Part shown: in pieces, positions 44,301-52,300 of the stretch
How positions within the stretch are numbered: the stretch's first letter is position 1
Layout of the letters: every line of letters starts with the position of its first letter
Assembly (NCBI GenBank): GCA_963831235.1
Contig: CAWHPS010000019.1
Location: 23,340-87,339, forward strand
Direction of reading: 5' to 3'
Source: CAWHPS01 sp963831235
GTDB taxonomy: Bacteria > Fibrobacterota > OXYB2-FULL-49-7 > JAEUSG01
DNA length: 64,000 nt
The notes under the pieces: generated by a model
The model's input: only the letters and a program-made list of their open reading frames with translations
The model's database searches: none
What the model was told of the DNA's origin: nothing
Translations under genes and position numbers: made by a program

Positions 44301-46893
44301 AAATGCAGAATCCGTATTCATCGCGGATTACAGCGTATATTCCACGTATGGTATCTGCGTTGTTTGGAACGGCAATGGATGCAATAGGGAAGGAGTCCGT
44401 GGCACCATAAGTCCCAGGCTGGCTTTCAATTGAAAGACGACGCTTTTTACCGAATCCCCATGTTATTTCAACTGTGTCGCGTTTTACCACACTCCACTCA
44501 TTGGTATATGTAACGATGAGTCTGTCATATTGCAGTGCGGATGTCCTGCTAAGGACGAATGTTTGCGAATTGATGGCAACCCCGTTGTTAAGCTGCCAGG
44601 ATGCACTCTTATTGCCGAGATATTTCAAGCCAGTTGTATTTGAATCAAACATCATGGACCAGAAGGCAAGTGAATCCCCGAGATCCGGATAAAAATTGAG
44701 CTGTGGACTTTGTAAGATATAGCTGTTTGTTATCAGATCTGCATTGTTTCCATAGTTGTTATTGTATATTGCCAGTATTTTGGTTGTGTCGTAATCCGTG
44801 GTGTCGATTATTACAAGCCGCATGGTATAGGACATACCTGCCGAGTCAATTCTTATATTTCCAGAATCGCTTTGTGTGAAGTTGGTGTCTCTCACTGTCA
44901 ATGCAATTGTTTTGGAGGTGCTTATCCCTGTAAACAGACTGCTGAATTGTGATGCGTATATGGAAAATCCTGAGCTTGACCATGTTGCCCTACAGTTGCG
45001 TACTGAGTCTCTGTCGGTGAGGCTTCTTGCAAATAGGGGTTGTCGGTAACTGTTAAGCTGGGTTTTATTCCCAATTACGACAATCCTTGGTGTGAATTCT
45101 TTTGGCGTTGATGTATCAGCATCAATATAAATGGATGTGACATGTTGGGCTGAAGAGGCATCAGAGAAGACAAACCTAAGTGAATCCCTGTAAACCCTGT
45201 TGCGAACAGTATCCCGAATATACAAGATGCTCGAACCGTGATAATTATATGGAACGGTTATTCCCATTATTTTGCTGCTTCCTCTGTCGTTGTTCAGAAT
45301 AGGGGCTATCCAATTTGAGTTCGGTTTAAAGTCCCAGACTGCTTCATTAACGGGAGTATAATTCAAGCTATCAGTCGCACGTTGTAGAAGAAGAGCGTAC
45401 ATTACAGTATCGCCATATACGGCTGGATTGGTAAAAGTAAATGTTCTGGAAATCTGCCTGGCTGCTGACGGTAGATCAAGAAAAGCCGATGATTTTGAAA
45501 TATAAAGCCCTCCTATGCTGCTTTTAACAAGAACCCAGTTCTTGTCAAGAGGTTTTTCGATTGAAACTCCTTTTACATTTTTATATTGGACTAAAGAATA
45601 GTTTGATGCATCATCTCCTGAGGTGTTGTTCACTCTCATTAAAGAATCACTGAAAATATCAGGCTTGCGCATCACAGCGGTTATGTCATAACGTAATTCG
45701 AGGAATTTCCCGACACGAACAGTATCTATCATGAATTTCATGGTCGTGCGTCCAGGAATTGTTGTTGAATCCGCCTGCAATTGAATTTGAACGCCTGAAG
45801 ATGTTCGTGCGGAATAGGAACCAGGATAATAGTGGATGCCCGGGCCGAGAATATCCATAATCATCGGTCTTTCAGGAGATAGGTTTACAGCTGCGACATC
45901 CGAAATCTGAAGGGAAATCAGTTTGAAGATGGAATCCAGACTGGTTCCATTTGACGCCCGATACGCTTTTCCTCCACCTCTTGCGGTTAAACTATCAATG
46001 AAGGCCATGGATGAGCTTCCGACCATAATAGCGTATGTCCTAATACCGGCATTATGATAGATACTATCAACAAAATTCTTTGTATAAGTTTGGGTAGCGG
46101 CACGGGAGTAGGATTTCCCTATCAAATCATCAAATTCACCATCAGTAAGCAGTATTAAAACCCTTTGCTGGTTAGTAGAATGTCCTGCCAGATACTTCAA
46201 GGAAACAATAGTTGCGGCGTTAAGAGGTGTTTCACCATAGCTACCTGATATTGATCTTGTTCTTTGGTATCTAATCCCTCCAACAGTTACATATGCAGCG
46301 GAATTGTCATCTATGTAAAGACTTTCGGAAATAAATGTTTTTGCTCCAGCCAAGTTTGTTGATAATGGGAACCATCTTTGTAAAAATACCGGTCTGCCGG
46401 TTCTGTTCAAACGTGTTGTATCACTAAGAAACATTGTATTGTCGGTCTCATGATTATAATAATATTCAGGATCTGAAGAATTGTATTCACGATACTGATC
46501 ATGAAAATCCGCGCTCCATCCCACGATTGCCACTTTATCATAACCCTGTGTAAGACTATCTACGAATTTCCTTGCTGCTAATTGAATCCAGGTAATTCTT
46601 TGGTGGGGGTTAGGGTCATTTGAACCTATCATAGAACCGCTAAGGTCGCAAGCAAATAGAACATCAATTGGGTTTCCTACCTGCGTTGAGCATGAACTTG
46701 CCCATGCCCTTAATACCACAGTAGATCTTGTACTATCTGGAGCACCTTGGTGGTAAATAGTATCAAGACTTAAAACCGTATCCTGAAGTGTCTTTTTTAC
46801 CCATATTTGCGGAATAGTGTCTGTGCATTGGGAATGAAGATGAATACTTAAAAAAAGTACCATCAATAAAGAATTCAGGATTTTTGTTGTCAT
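38368..46893 (-). CDS. Giant secreted VWA protein with three-fold super-repeat
   Basis: The ATG at 46893 is preferred over one 33 bases upstream because AGGGGG lies 6 bases before it and it opens the signal peptide (MTTKILNSLLMVLFLSIHLH). The protein has 2841 residues. Residues about 75-325 are a von Willebrand A domain with the metal site DVLFACDLSGSMIG (DxSxS), VAIVGWSADF, and VLILLTDGEFDD. The middle holds three copies of a unit of about 480 residues, each announced by (I/H)DTTDYD (near residues 696, 1164 and 1659) and including Ig-like strands. The C-terminus has FSEPV-type Ig modules and a FlgD-like end (FDLLGNLVAGPSTNKS, SWNCLNAKGRLVAPGGYIAH, KIIVTN). An adhesive surface or extracellular role is inferred. 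Confidence 0.87.
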   Translation of the reverse strand: MTTKILNSLLMVLFLSIHLHSQCTDTIPQIWVKKTLQDTVLSLDTIYHQGAPDSTRSTVVLRAWASSCSTQVGNPIDVLFACDLSGSMIGSNDPNPHQRITWIQLAARKFVDSLTQGYDKVAIVGWSADFHDQYREYNSSDPEYYYNHETDNTMFLSDTTRLNRTGRPVFLQRWFPLSTNLAGAKTFISESLYIDDNSAAYVTVGGIRYQRTRSISGSYGETPLNAATIVSLKYLAGHSTNQQRVLILLTDGEFDDLIGKSYSRAATQTYTKNFVDSIYHNAGIRTYAIMVGSSSMAFIDSLTARGGGKAYRASNGTSLDSIFKLISLQISDVAAVNLSPERPMIMDILGPGIHYYPGSYSARTSSGVQIQLQADSTTIPGRTTMKFMIDTVRVGKFLELRYDITAVMRKPDIFSDSLMRVNNTSGDDASNYSLVQYKNVKGVSIEKPLDKNWVLVKSSIGGLYISKSSAFLDLPSAARQISRTFTFTNPAVYGDTVMYALLLQRATDSLNYTPVNEAVWDFKPNSNWIAPILNNDRGSSKIMGITVPYNYHGSSILYIRDTVRNRVYRDSLRFVFSDASSAQHVTSIYIDADTSTPKEFTPRIVVIGNKTQLNSYRQPLFARSLTDRDSVRNCRATWSSSGFSIYASQFSSLFTGISTSKTIALTVRDTNFTQSDSGNIRIDSAGMSYTMRLVIIDTTDYDTTKILAIYNNNYGNNADLITNSYILQSPQLNFYPDLGDSLAFWSMMFDSNTTGLKYLGNKSASWQLNNGVAINSQTFVLSRTSALQYDRLIVTYTNEWSVVKRDTVEITWGFGKKRRLSIESQPGTYGATDSFPIASIAVPNNADTIRGIYAVIRDEYGFCIFPALGNINAVWAFNDPGALAYLDKPADSTSMGWIYRKASPATPLNYYLTAYGLPIDTSYQIDRDSVQIQLTNYSYTGLEIVTSQPIQGYSPGDIIPRNTEIRLRCDLSGKFQARALHGGNNYDAVVADWRVEPTNPFETGVFPFTGSEATLSPVKRTTYQHRLIAEYQNGGTTFIDTMLFIVEAPTVSNIVLDTIQGPGNGLNSIDFTGNLSQIKNHNFTLYANAQFTCSSEPGSLVSVNWNGTSAPNTPWFQNMIAVRDSSLYIDLNRIPNTPGSHSMNGTISIQYGSFTDYISINIHDTTDYDSLQFMVVDTNRHTGNAYPYSSIQELMDRRQLTYTFQAGETANFYPLLFDGKTLGTGQKIPKLIGNDNAQWEIHRGSTGSVSKFDASSYTYSNTVANVFDTIIVTYPASVRLLSDSLYPQKKLFLGTQTIIVKWTPGSETMLRILNADNPFTGSHITDTLSMPIGLDTVRAYAFLFDQYGNYLFNNAASMTNSITWLTVPDSLYVPEVPTHTGTIVRVDSITPARTAIYTIIAALPESTYLGDRYSPKPSRMDTVYVRVGSFSYDSMKILTNSNPHDFFTTTRDTIDGNNALVTSYDTIMLRSCEDTARFIASVHNTESGWQNVPVSWTYNGDTINNALITPRAGSPLSFLTATYISRNTLKDTIYFEIGDEYLDRLFLTPSTRRIVVSVNTSSLKPDTSLDFAAHARSNCGGAIDSTVLWSAIGFNNSVWFDSLNFYLSTGQDSKLLQLGYFTNAKFNQNDSGWIQIRKYDPILRDTLRDSLKLIIIDTTDYDSVKAMVIVPDSAYRNAANPNTLYNLYYNRSIDSKYAGDTLKLAALLFDFKKSGDVLLGAGETPGNDARVYWYLNGSQTVDSIFSYHRNLPRLDTLVIVYKNNDGDTLSTKTFYINWGYGKYRYLRIESAKGTPGNTTIRNVDTLVFGLAKTTDTVYSVIRDELNNFISNDTLKWAMKPSPDYITYLDVPNPLIPISNGWIYKKKNPADEYGYTFYVTLERGVNISGVTIPTEQKDSIHVILVSYSFDQLTISADDSIVTTDDPPYTILPDEEIPVNRTIFLTALQDTIRVKAKLHRDDNSTTPWMYQPVDWRLTNTSCVASGAFTKSINATLMPISSIGIDTLIASYKVSDALTLFDTLVFTVDVPWVSSIRVVPGNTHIIAGDTFHFTIELLDKNGNIVTNPNRIPGNLTLTTNTDMLYLGNNYSHWINSTSYIVGSPFDSGKSTNAVVNYTASNNNSMIIEVTYMTANGPTTFLDTITLNVEPAAPDSMVVIQKTKERPATIDTLTAYEMDLSKTSTNYRVDIYDIYGNLVPTGDSAVYAPIKDNITITGGVLDQKFVVLGYNQISYRASGNEIGGIATIQVAYPRMGLDTLKYSFYIVVIPIIKVLSISTHEWTADPVTNRQNVEYVMLHALNINTAKILDGHSSSIDTISKIYLDTLAHYGFKPYKDGFLDYLDITLSEPFYLSENLINRISFDTVIAGKPDSIVWKLKDSLRTIRLQPVDTIRNDSNHYKWRLWLIPHTLDVGYSSTLETGLLPVITFDNEAIKARDSGLVLPRIGSSASLYTTPIIRTVDSAAPVIMKFMFSNNACNPNNPENSVQIGFSEPVRFTGFPNHVDVKGLVLLNPQQPADSTFMANAIISGKYKDRVFNPVTAWNYNTEPDRLMTYELIIKPEYNKLFKANETRIRFADLNPAQFEFLDLNNNAGTTGPNRTATLANDPTVAPNICGVNGNTLVSNTASMNFSWGEEETTVNGADRTGPVPLFPYFGVTINLSSITGNNVERNTPMRPIVNVGGRCFVVCDYDNAYPLFTTEITIFDLLGNLVAGPSTNKSLKGSYAIAQIRKYLDMDELENRISSMTLDEIENHFSISGNGLQCDTLRPLYPTTVTFGYDYMNKNCGPESAGSMDNGQCVASWNCLNAKGRLVAPGGYIAHQYIRSGYENTDVTRKIIVTNKDRR

Positions 46894-46912
46894 GGCAGCC
46901 CCCTTTTTAAGA

Positions 46913-46970
46913 CCCTCACCCCCCAACCCCCTCTCCCATTTAATATAAAATCAGCAGATGGGAGAGGGGG
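46913..46970. repeat. Dispersed hairpin repeat, copy F (left flank of DUF559 cassette)
   Basis: GACCCTCACCCCCCAACCCC then the arm CCCCCTCTCCCAT (46927-46939), a TTAATATAAAATCAGCAG loop, and the arm ATGGGAGAGGGGG (46958-46970). The second arm overlaps the last codons of the DUF559 gene. An inverted copy with the same order of parts lies at 47429-47486. Confidence 0.85.
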
Positions 46971-47328
46971 AGAGGAAAGTTTTATTATAGTAACAATCCG
47001 CAAAATCTCTAATTTGGTTTAATAAGATGTTTATGTCTTTCTCGACTTCTTCGTTAGTAGTTCTGATGAAATTGATGTTGTTTGATTCAATGGTATGCTG
47101 TCTTTTTTCATCATATTCTTTTTGATTTTCATGAATCTTTCCATCTATTTCAATGGCTAATTTTAGATTATGACAATAAAAATCAACTACAAACCCTTCT
47201 AAAACAAATTGCCTCCGGAATTTCAATTCTAAAAACCTTCTATCACGAAGTGCTTCCCATACACGGTTTTCCATAGAAGTAGAGGATTGCCTTAATTGTC
47301 TGGCAAAAACCTTTTTAATTTCTTTCAT
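46951..47328 (-). CDS. DUF559 Vsr-like endonuclease
   Basis: A 125-residue protein of the DUF559 family, related to very-short-patch-repair (Vsr) and restriction-type PD-(D/E)XK nucleases. Seen: FARQLRQSSTSMENRVWEAL, FLELKFRRQFVLEGFVVDFY with the first aspartate, LKLAIEIDGKIHENQKEYDE with the acidic ExD pair, and INFIRTTNEEVEKDINILLN. The last residues (FLSPSPIC) are encoded by the arm of a dispersed hairpin repeat. Inverted copies of that repeat flank the gene, and a (GAAAA)15 tract on the coding strand ends 13 bases before the ATG. The biological role of the family is not established; nicking or cutting of DNA is expected from the fold. Confidence 0.85.
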   Translation of the reverse strand: MKEIKKVFARQLRQSSTSMENRVWEALRDRRFLELKFRRQFVLEGFVVDFYCHNLKLAIEIDGKIHENQKEYDEKRQHTIESNNINFIRTTNEEVEKDINILLNQIRDFADCYYNKTFLSPSPIC

Positions 47329-47341
47329 AGTGTGCCTTATG

Positions 47342-47433
47342 TTTCTTTTCTTTTCTTTTCTTTTCTTTTCTTTTCTTTTCTTTTCTTTTCTTTTCTTTTC
47401 TTTTCTTTTCTTTTCTTTTCTCCCCCCCCCCCC
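47342..47433. repeat. Pentanucleotide microsatellite (TTTTC)15 and C12 run
   Basis: Fifteen perfect TTTTC units fill 47346-47420, preceded by a partial unit, and are followed after one T by twelve C residues (47422-47433). The tract lies in the leader or promoter of the DUF559 gene on the minus strand. Such tracts change length by slippage. Confidence 0.97.
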
Positions 47434-47486
47434 TCTCCCCTCTGGTAATTTTATATCATATGGGAGAGGGGGTTGGGGAGGGTCCT
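47429..47486. repeat. Dispersed hairpin repeat, copy G (right flank of DUF559 cassette, inverted)
   Basis: Arms CCCCCTCTCCC (47429-47439) and GGGAGAGGGGG (47462-47472). Read on the minus strand it goes GGACCCTCCCCAACCCCCTC then TCCCATATGATATAAAATTA, closely parallel to copy F on the plus strand, including the loop word ATATAAAAT. Confidence 0.85.
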
Positions 47487-47567
47487 TTTATTAAAATAAA
47501 TTACTTTTGTTAAAATGTCCATAATTAAATAAATATGCTGATTCTATGCCGAATAATTTTATTGTTT

Positions 47568-47583
47568 TGTGATCTATATCACA
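47568..47583. promoter_or_regulatory. CRP/FNR-family operator-like palindrome
   Basis: TGTGATCTATATCACA fits TGTGA-N6-TCACA exactly, the core consensus of CRP binding sites. It lies about 150 bases upstream of a promoter-like pair and 250 bases upstream of the giant LamG gene. Confidence 0.6.
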
Positions 47584-47733
47584 AATTATAGTCGCTGTAT
47601 TATACGCTTAAGTTCATTTATATTTATTATTTCGGCAAAATAGTTTGAACCATTTATGATTTTTGAGCCACTAATCTCATGGTTGAGAATCTGTTATAAA
47701 ATATGAGTAAAACAATAAAATCACAAAATAATA

Positions 47734-47762
47734 TTGACAATTTTATGAATATCGAATATATT
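47734..47762 (+). promoter_or_regulatory. Sigma70-type promoter for the giant LamG gene
   Basis: TTGACA (47734-47739) and TATATT (47757-47762) are 17 bases apart. The coding start follows at 47834 with AAGGATGG as ribosome site. Confidence 0.5.
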
Positions 47763-47833
47763 ACAATATGTACATGTATGGAAATGATTTCTTCCTCGTG
47801 TGCCAACTCTGTCTAATAAAAGGATGGTAAATT

Positions 47834-49363
47834 ATGATAAAGCAAATAAAATATTTTTACAATGCCTTAAGGTTTTTGAAAATTTATCATAAATTCATGG
47901 GTAGGATGCCAGTTCTTCTTTTTATTATTTGGTGCATAATGGGTACCTGGTTCAGTAATGTGTCTTCAGAGACGAATATTCGATCAATCGATATCTCTTC
48001 GGAAGCCCACCTTTGTAGCGGAGTAGCATGCTACTCCGCTACAAGGGATGGGTTTCTTGGCGCTGGCATCGGTCTTCCCATACTCGCGTTAGTTGCTACT
48101 GTGGCGGCCCTCTTTCCGGCAAGGCCAACGGACGCGGCCACATTAGTTGCGCGTTGGAGCTTCAATGATGGAAGCGGCTCCAGCGTGGCTGATTCTTCTG
48201 TCAATAACAATACTGGCACAGCCACGGGCTCCCCGACATGGACCACAGGGCCGCAGAGAGGCGCGCTCAGCTTTAACGGAAACAGCCAGTATGTTAGACG
48301 TAACAGCCTGACAGGTATGAACTCCGGCAATGCCGCGCATTCCATTGCAGCGTGGATCAAGGTAACGGCCTTGCCGGCAAATAGGGCATGGATACTTATG
48401 TTGGGCCGGGATACCGCTGGTTCGCACCATTGGCTCATCAACAGCAGGGACTCAACACAATTCGGTGTTTGGGGAAGCAGTCAGGGAGTACCGGTGTTGA
48501 CCGGGGGAAACTGGAAGCATGTGGCCATGACATTTGACGGCATAAACCTTAAAACCTACGTCAACGGCGATTCGGTGGGCACGATTGCGGCCACGTTCAA
48601 TTTGCCGGCAACGTGCACACTGACCGTGGCGCAGGCACATAACAGCGAAAACCATTTCAACGGCCTATTGGACGACGTTCGTGTTTACAACGGGGCACTA
48701 ACCACTGCGGAGGTCAAGGCCCTGTCTTACTACGATTTCACCTGGGTTGGCCTCGGCGCTGACAGCAACTGGAGCACTGGTGCCAATTGGCAGGGAGGCG
48801 TTGCGCCTGGCGTCAATGATACCGCAATATTTACAAGTGCCACTACCCGAAACTGTTACATCAATATAAATGCCGCACTAAAAGGGATAACTATGCTCAG
48901 TGGTTGGACTGGAAAACTCGTCCAGAATGCAGGTATAACAATTACCATAGGTTCAAACGGCTACAAACAGGCAGGCGGCATGTTTATTGGGAATAATGCG
49001 CGAATAGCAGACTCGGCATCGTTTACACTTATGGGAGGTTCGTTTACCTCCACAAACGATACACTGCTTGTCAATGGTGCGGTTTTCAATTTGTCAGCAG
49101 GAACCTTTACTCACAATAACGGCAAGGTGTTGTTCAGGGGTACAAGCGGAGTTACGGCAACACCAGGCACCAATGCGCTGAATATTGTGCGTGTTGATAA
49201 GATATCTGCAGCAGTAACGCTTGGATCGAACCTGACTTTGGCCGGGGCTCTGAATGTTACTGGCGGCACATTTGACCAGGGCGCATCTTACGGGCTTAAG
49301 ACAGGGGGCGCGATTACTGTGGCCTCGGGTGGTACGTGGCGAAATATGGGCAGTCGGGTATGA
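47834..49363 (+). CDS. Giant LamG/FnIII-like surface protein, N-terminal part
   Basis: This is the first 509 codons of a gene that continues to 58039 after frameshifts. The start has AAGGATGG upstream. Two hydrophobic segments follow, VLLFIIWCIMGTWF (residues about 27-40) and FLGAGIGLPILALVATVAAL (about 74-93, with a PTDA-A cleavage-like end); a 32-base perfect palindrome encodes the stretch between them. Residues about 100-295 are a LamG/concanavalin-like domain (ARWSFNDGSGSSVADSSVNN, HSIAAWIKVTALPANRAWIL, HVAMTFDGINLKTYVNGDSV, LLDDVRVYNGALT). Then comes an autotransporter-passenger-like repeat region (WSTGANWQGGVAPGVNDTAI) rich in G, T and N. The frame moves by one base at about 49355 and again at about 49431. 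Confidence 0.82.
   Translation: MIKQIKYFYNALRFLKIYHKFMGRMPVLLFIIWCIMGTWFSNVSSETNIRSIDISSEAHLCSGVACYSATRDGFLGAGIGLPILALVATVAALFPARPTDAATLVARWSFNDGSGSSVADSSVNNNTGTATGSPTWTTGPQRGALSFNGNSQYVRRNSLTGMNSGNAAHSIAAWIKVTALPANRAWILMLGRDTAGSHHWLINSRDSTQFGVWGSSQGVPVLTGGNWKHVAMTFDGINLKTYVNGDSVGTIAATFNLPATCTLTVAQAHNSENHFNGLLDDVRVYNGALTTAEVKALSYYDFTWVGLGADSNWSTGANWQGGVAPGVNDTAIFTSATTRNCYININAALKGITMLSGWTGKLVQNAGITITIGSNGYKQAGGMFIGNNARIADSASFTLMGGSFTSTNDTLLVNGAVFNLSAGTFTHNNGKVLFRGTSGVTATPGTNALNIVRVDKISAAVTLGSNLTLAGALNVTGGTFDQGASYGLKTGGAITVASGGTWRNMGSRV
48013..48044. repeat. 32-base perfect palindrome inside the coding region
   Basis: TTGTAGCGGAGTAGCA and its exact complement TGCTACTCCGCTACAA follow each other without a gap. 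It encodes part of HLCSGVACYSATRDG between the two hydrophobic N-terminal segments of the giant protein and looks like an inserted mobile palindrome. Confidence 0.9.
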
Positions 49364-52300
49364 CAGCTTGGGGGGGGATGTGGGCAACGCGGGTACGATT
49401 ACCATTGACGGCGGCGGGGGAGGGTGCAACAGACGGGCAGCGCATTAACCTACGTTCCACGGATATGGCAAGGCGCACATGGACTGGCTCGGGAACGATC
49501 ACTATTTATGACGTCAACTGTTATGGCATGCAGAGTACACCTGCAATCAATGCCTTTCATTCCATAGATGAGGGGAATAATTCCGCCAACTGGTCAGTTC
49601 AGTCAGGGTGTAATCCTGCGAATTATCTGGTATTTCACAGTACCGGTGTTGATACAATAGGAATGTCATATATTCTTGACAGTTGCATCAGATTAAACAC
49701 CGAACCCAATCATATTGACAGCGTTTTTATATACACGCATACTGATTCTGCTGTTCTGGCAAGTGACTTCAGAACACGGACGCCTGTTGACACCTTGACT
49801 TATAATGTTGCCAAAGGTTGTGGAAGCTACAGTTTTGGCGGACTTTTGCCCGGCACGCTCTATTATGCAGGTGTTGCAACCCATGATAGTGCAGGAGGTT
49901 GGTCACAGCAAATAAACATACAGCGCCAATGGACACGGCCAAAAAATACGCTGCACTTGTCTGTTGCAGAAACTCCGGCAAACGGAGACAGTGGAATAGT
50001 CTATACATTGTCAAACATTGCTGCGCTCGGAGCGAATGTTGATACTGTAAAAGTTTTTTATTCGTCCACAGGATATCGTACCACACCTGAAGGATCACCG
50101 GACACGGCCTTTCCCAGATCTTTGTTTATAGGGGATAATTTTTCATTTACAATGGGTGGATATGGCAGGTTCAGCAGCTCAACAAAGTACTATTTCACTG
50201 TCAATTGCGGCATAAAGGCCAATACTGACATTACAACGCGATGGAGCTTGATAGACACTTTGGTAAATGGTGCGGCGCTCACACTCGGCAATTATGCATC
50301 TCCGCCTTTACCAGGGCTTGTTTTGACAGGGGTTGACACTGTAAAGATGCGTTTCAATGTAACAAGTCCATTCAGCGCAGGCGGCGCGTTTACCGACAGC
50401 GTGTATATTTTCCTTGGGAATGATTCGGCCAATCTTGCAAACAATTTCAGGAATCTTACCCCATGGAGCAGGAGGGATACTGCTAACTGTTCCAACATTG
50501 AAATAACAGGCCTTACGAATGGTGCAACATACTGGCTTGGTGTTGCAAGCAAGAGCCCTGGTAAAGTATGGTCAACCAGGGTTAATATTTTAAAAGTCAT
50601 AACCCAGGTTGGCAATCCTGTTATTGTGAGGTTCAGGCGGCTTGATAACAGCCGCGTTGAGGTGAAGTACGGAGGCATCCAGCAGCTTCCATCAAGCGCG
50701 ACCACCCTTAAAATGTGGCAGCGAAACGGCTGGTATCAAACAGATGCTTCAATTGCCGCAGACACATCCTATACGCTTTCATTGGCAAGCGATACATTGA
50801 TTGACACCATTAACTATGTTTCAGGCATCAGCGCGCTCTTTTATTACTCGGTAAGTCCGGGATTTACCGGGAACTGGGCGGCAATAAGTTCGCTTAACGA
50901 AGCTCGGATATTTGTTGATAATGTAAAACCAGTCAACCTTCTATCGCTTGGTGTTACTGATTCCACGGTAAATAACATTGTCTTTAATATCGGAAACGGA
51001 GGTACCATTTCTGGTGATGTACAAACCCTGTTTGTCTATCGTGACACAAGTCTGACAAACCTTAAGACGAATTTCAAAAACAGTCTTTATGCCATTGATT
51101 CATTTCCCAAAACATCCCTGTTAAACCATATTGCAACAGGTTTGACCGAAGTTACAAGGTATTATATCGGAGTGTCCATGCGCGATTCATTGGGCAATTG
51201 GGCTGACAGTGTTGTCACCGTTTCAAGATACACCCTCCTTAAGAACCCTCTTGGCCTTTATATCCGCGAATCAGATACAAGCCGGATACTCAAGGTTTCT
51301 TTCAGCAACCTCGATAGTTTGAATTCGAGGGTTGATACAGTCAGGCTTTTCTATAATACTGTCAAACTATTTGATGAAAAATCTTATGGTTCGGACCTTA
51401 AAGGGAGTTATGGGAAGATAACTCTTCTTGCAAATGACACTGTTTTAATAAGCAATATGGCCGGTCTTTCGAAATATTACTTTGCGGCAAGCGATAAATG
51501 TTTTAACGGCATCACTCATTTCGGCAGAATAGGCATTTCGAATATTGATTCCATAACAACCAGGGACTATTCCGAACCCCTTAATATTTCGCTTGCAATA
51601 ATTGATTCAACATTCGACAGTTTAAAATTTACCCTGAACAATCCATCATCCCTTGAGACGGATGTCAAGTACGTATTTATTTATTACAGCACAAGTGACT
51701 CCTTGCTCAAGGCAAGTTATAAAATCCTTACACCCTGGCGTACTCTTACCCGTGATGGGGTGCAGACAGCAGGTACAATCGTTGTTTCAGGTCTTACTGA
51801 AGCGACCAGGTATTATGTTGGTATTGCTGTCCAGGATTCGGCCGGCAACTGGAGCACTAACATAAGCCTTGATTCGACACGCACCAGAATACGTAATCCG
51901 ATTGGTCTTACAACGGTCTGGAACCCGATTCGAAACCGCGAGGTACGCGTAACATTGTCAAACCTTCTTTCATTAGGCCCAAAAATTACGCGGCTCAGAC
52001 TTTTCTATACACTTTTACCCCAGCCGATAACGGATCCTTATAAAGTGCTGGTATTTCCGGCAGAAGCCGAGAGTGTTATTGTAACAACCGGCTTTATAGG
52101 CAATCTTGTTGTTATAACCCTTCCGGATTCCGTGGACTTGAACTATCATTTTTCAGTAACCCCGGGGTTTACTGAATATGGAAAGTCATGGTACGGTGCG
52201 ATAAACACCGGCAACACGGCATCCATATATGTTGATGCTTATGAACCGCCGAATAATTCCATCAGATTGCTTCAGAGGGATTCAAGTCTTACTTCAATGG

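Noticed and set aside
47342..47420. CRISPR-like array
   Set aside because: The units are five bases without spacers; it is a microsatellite.
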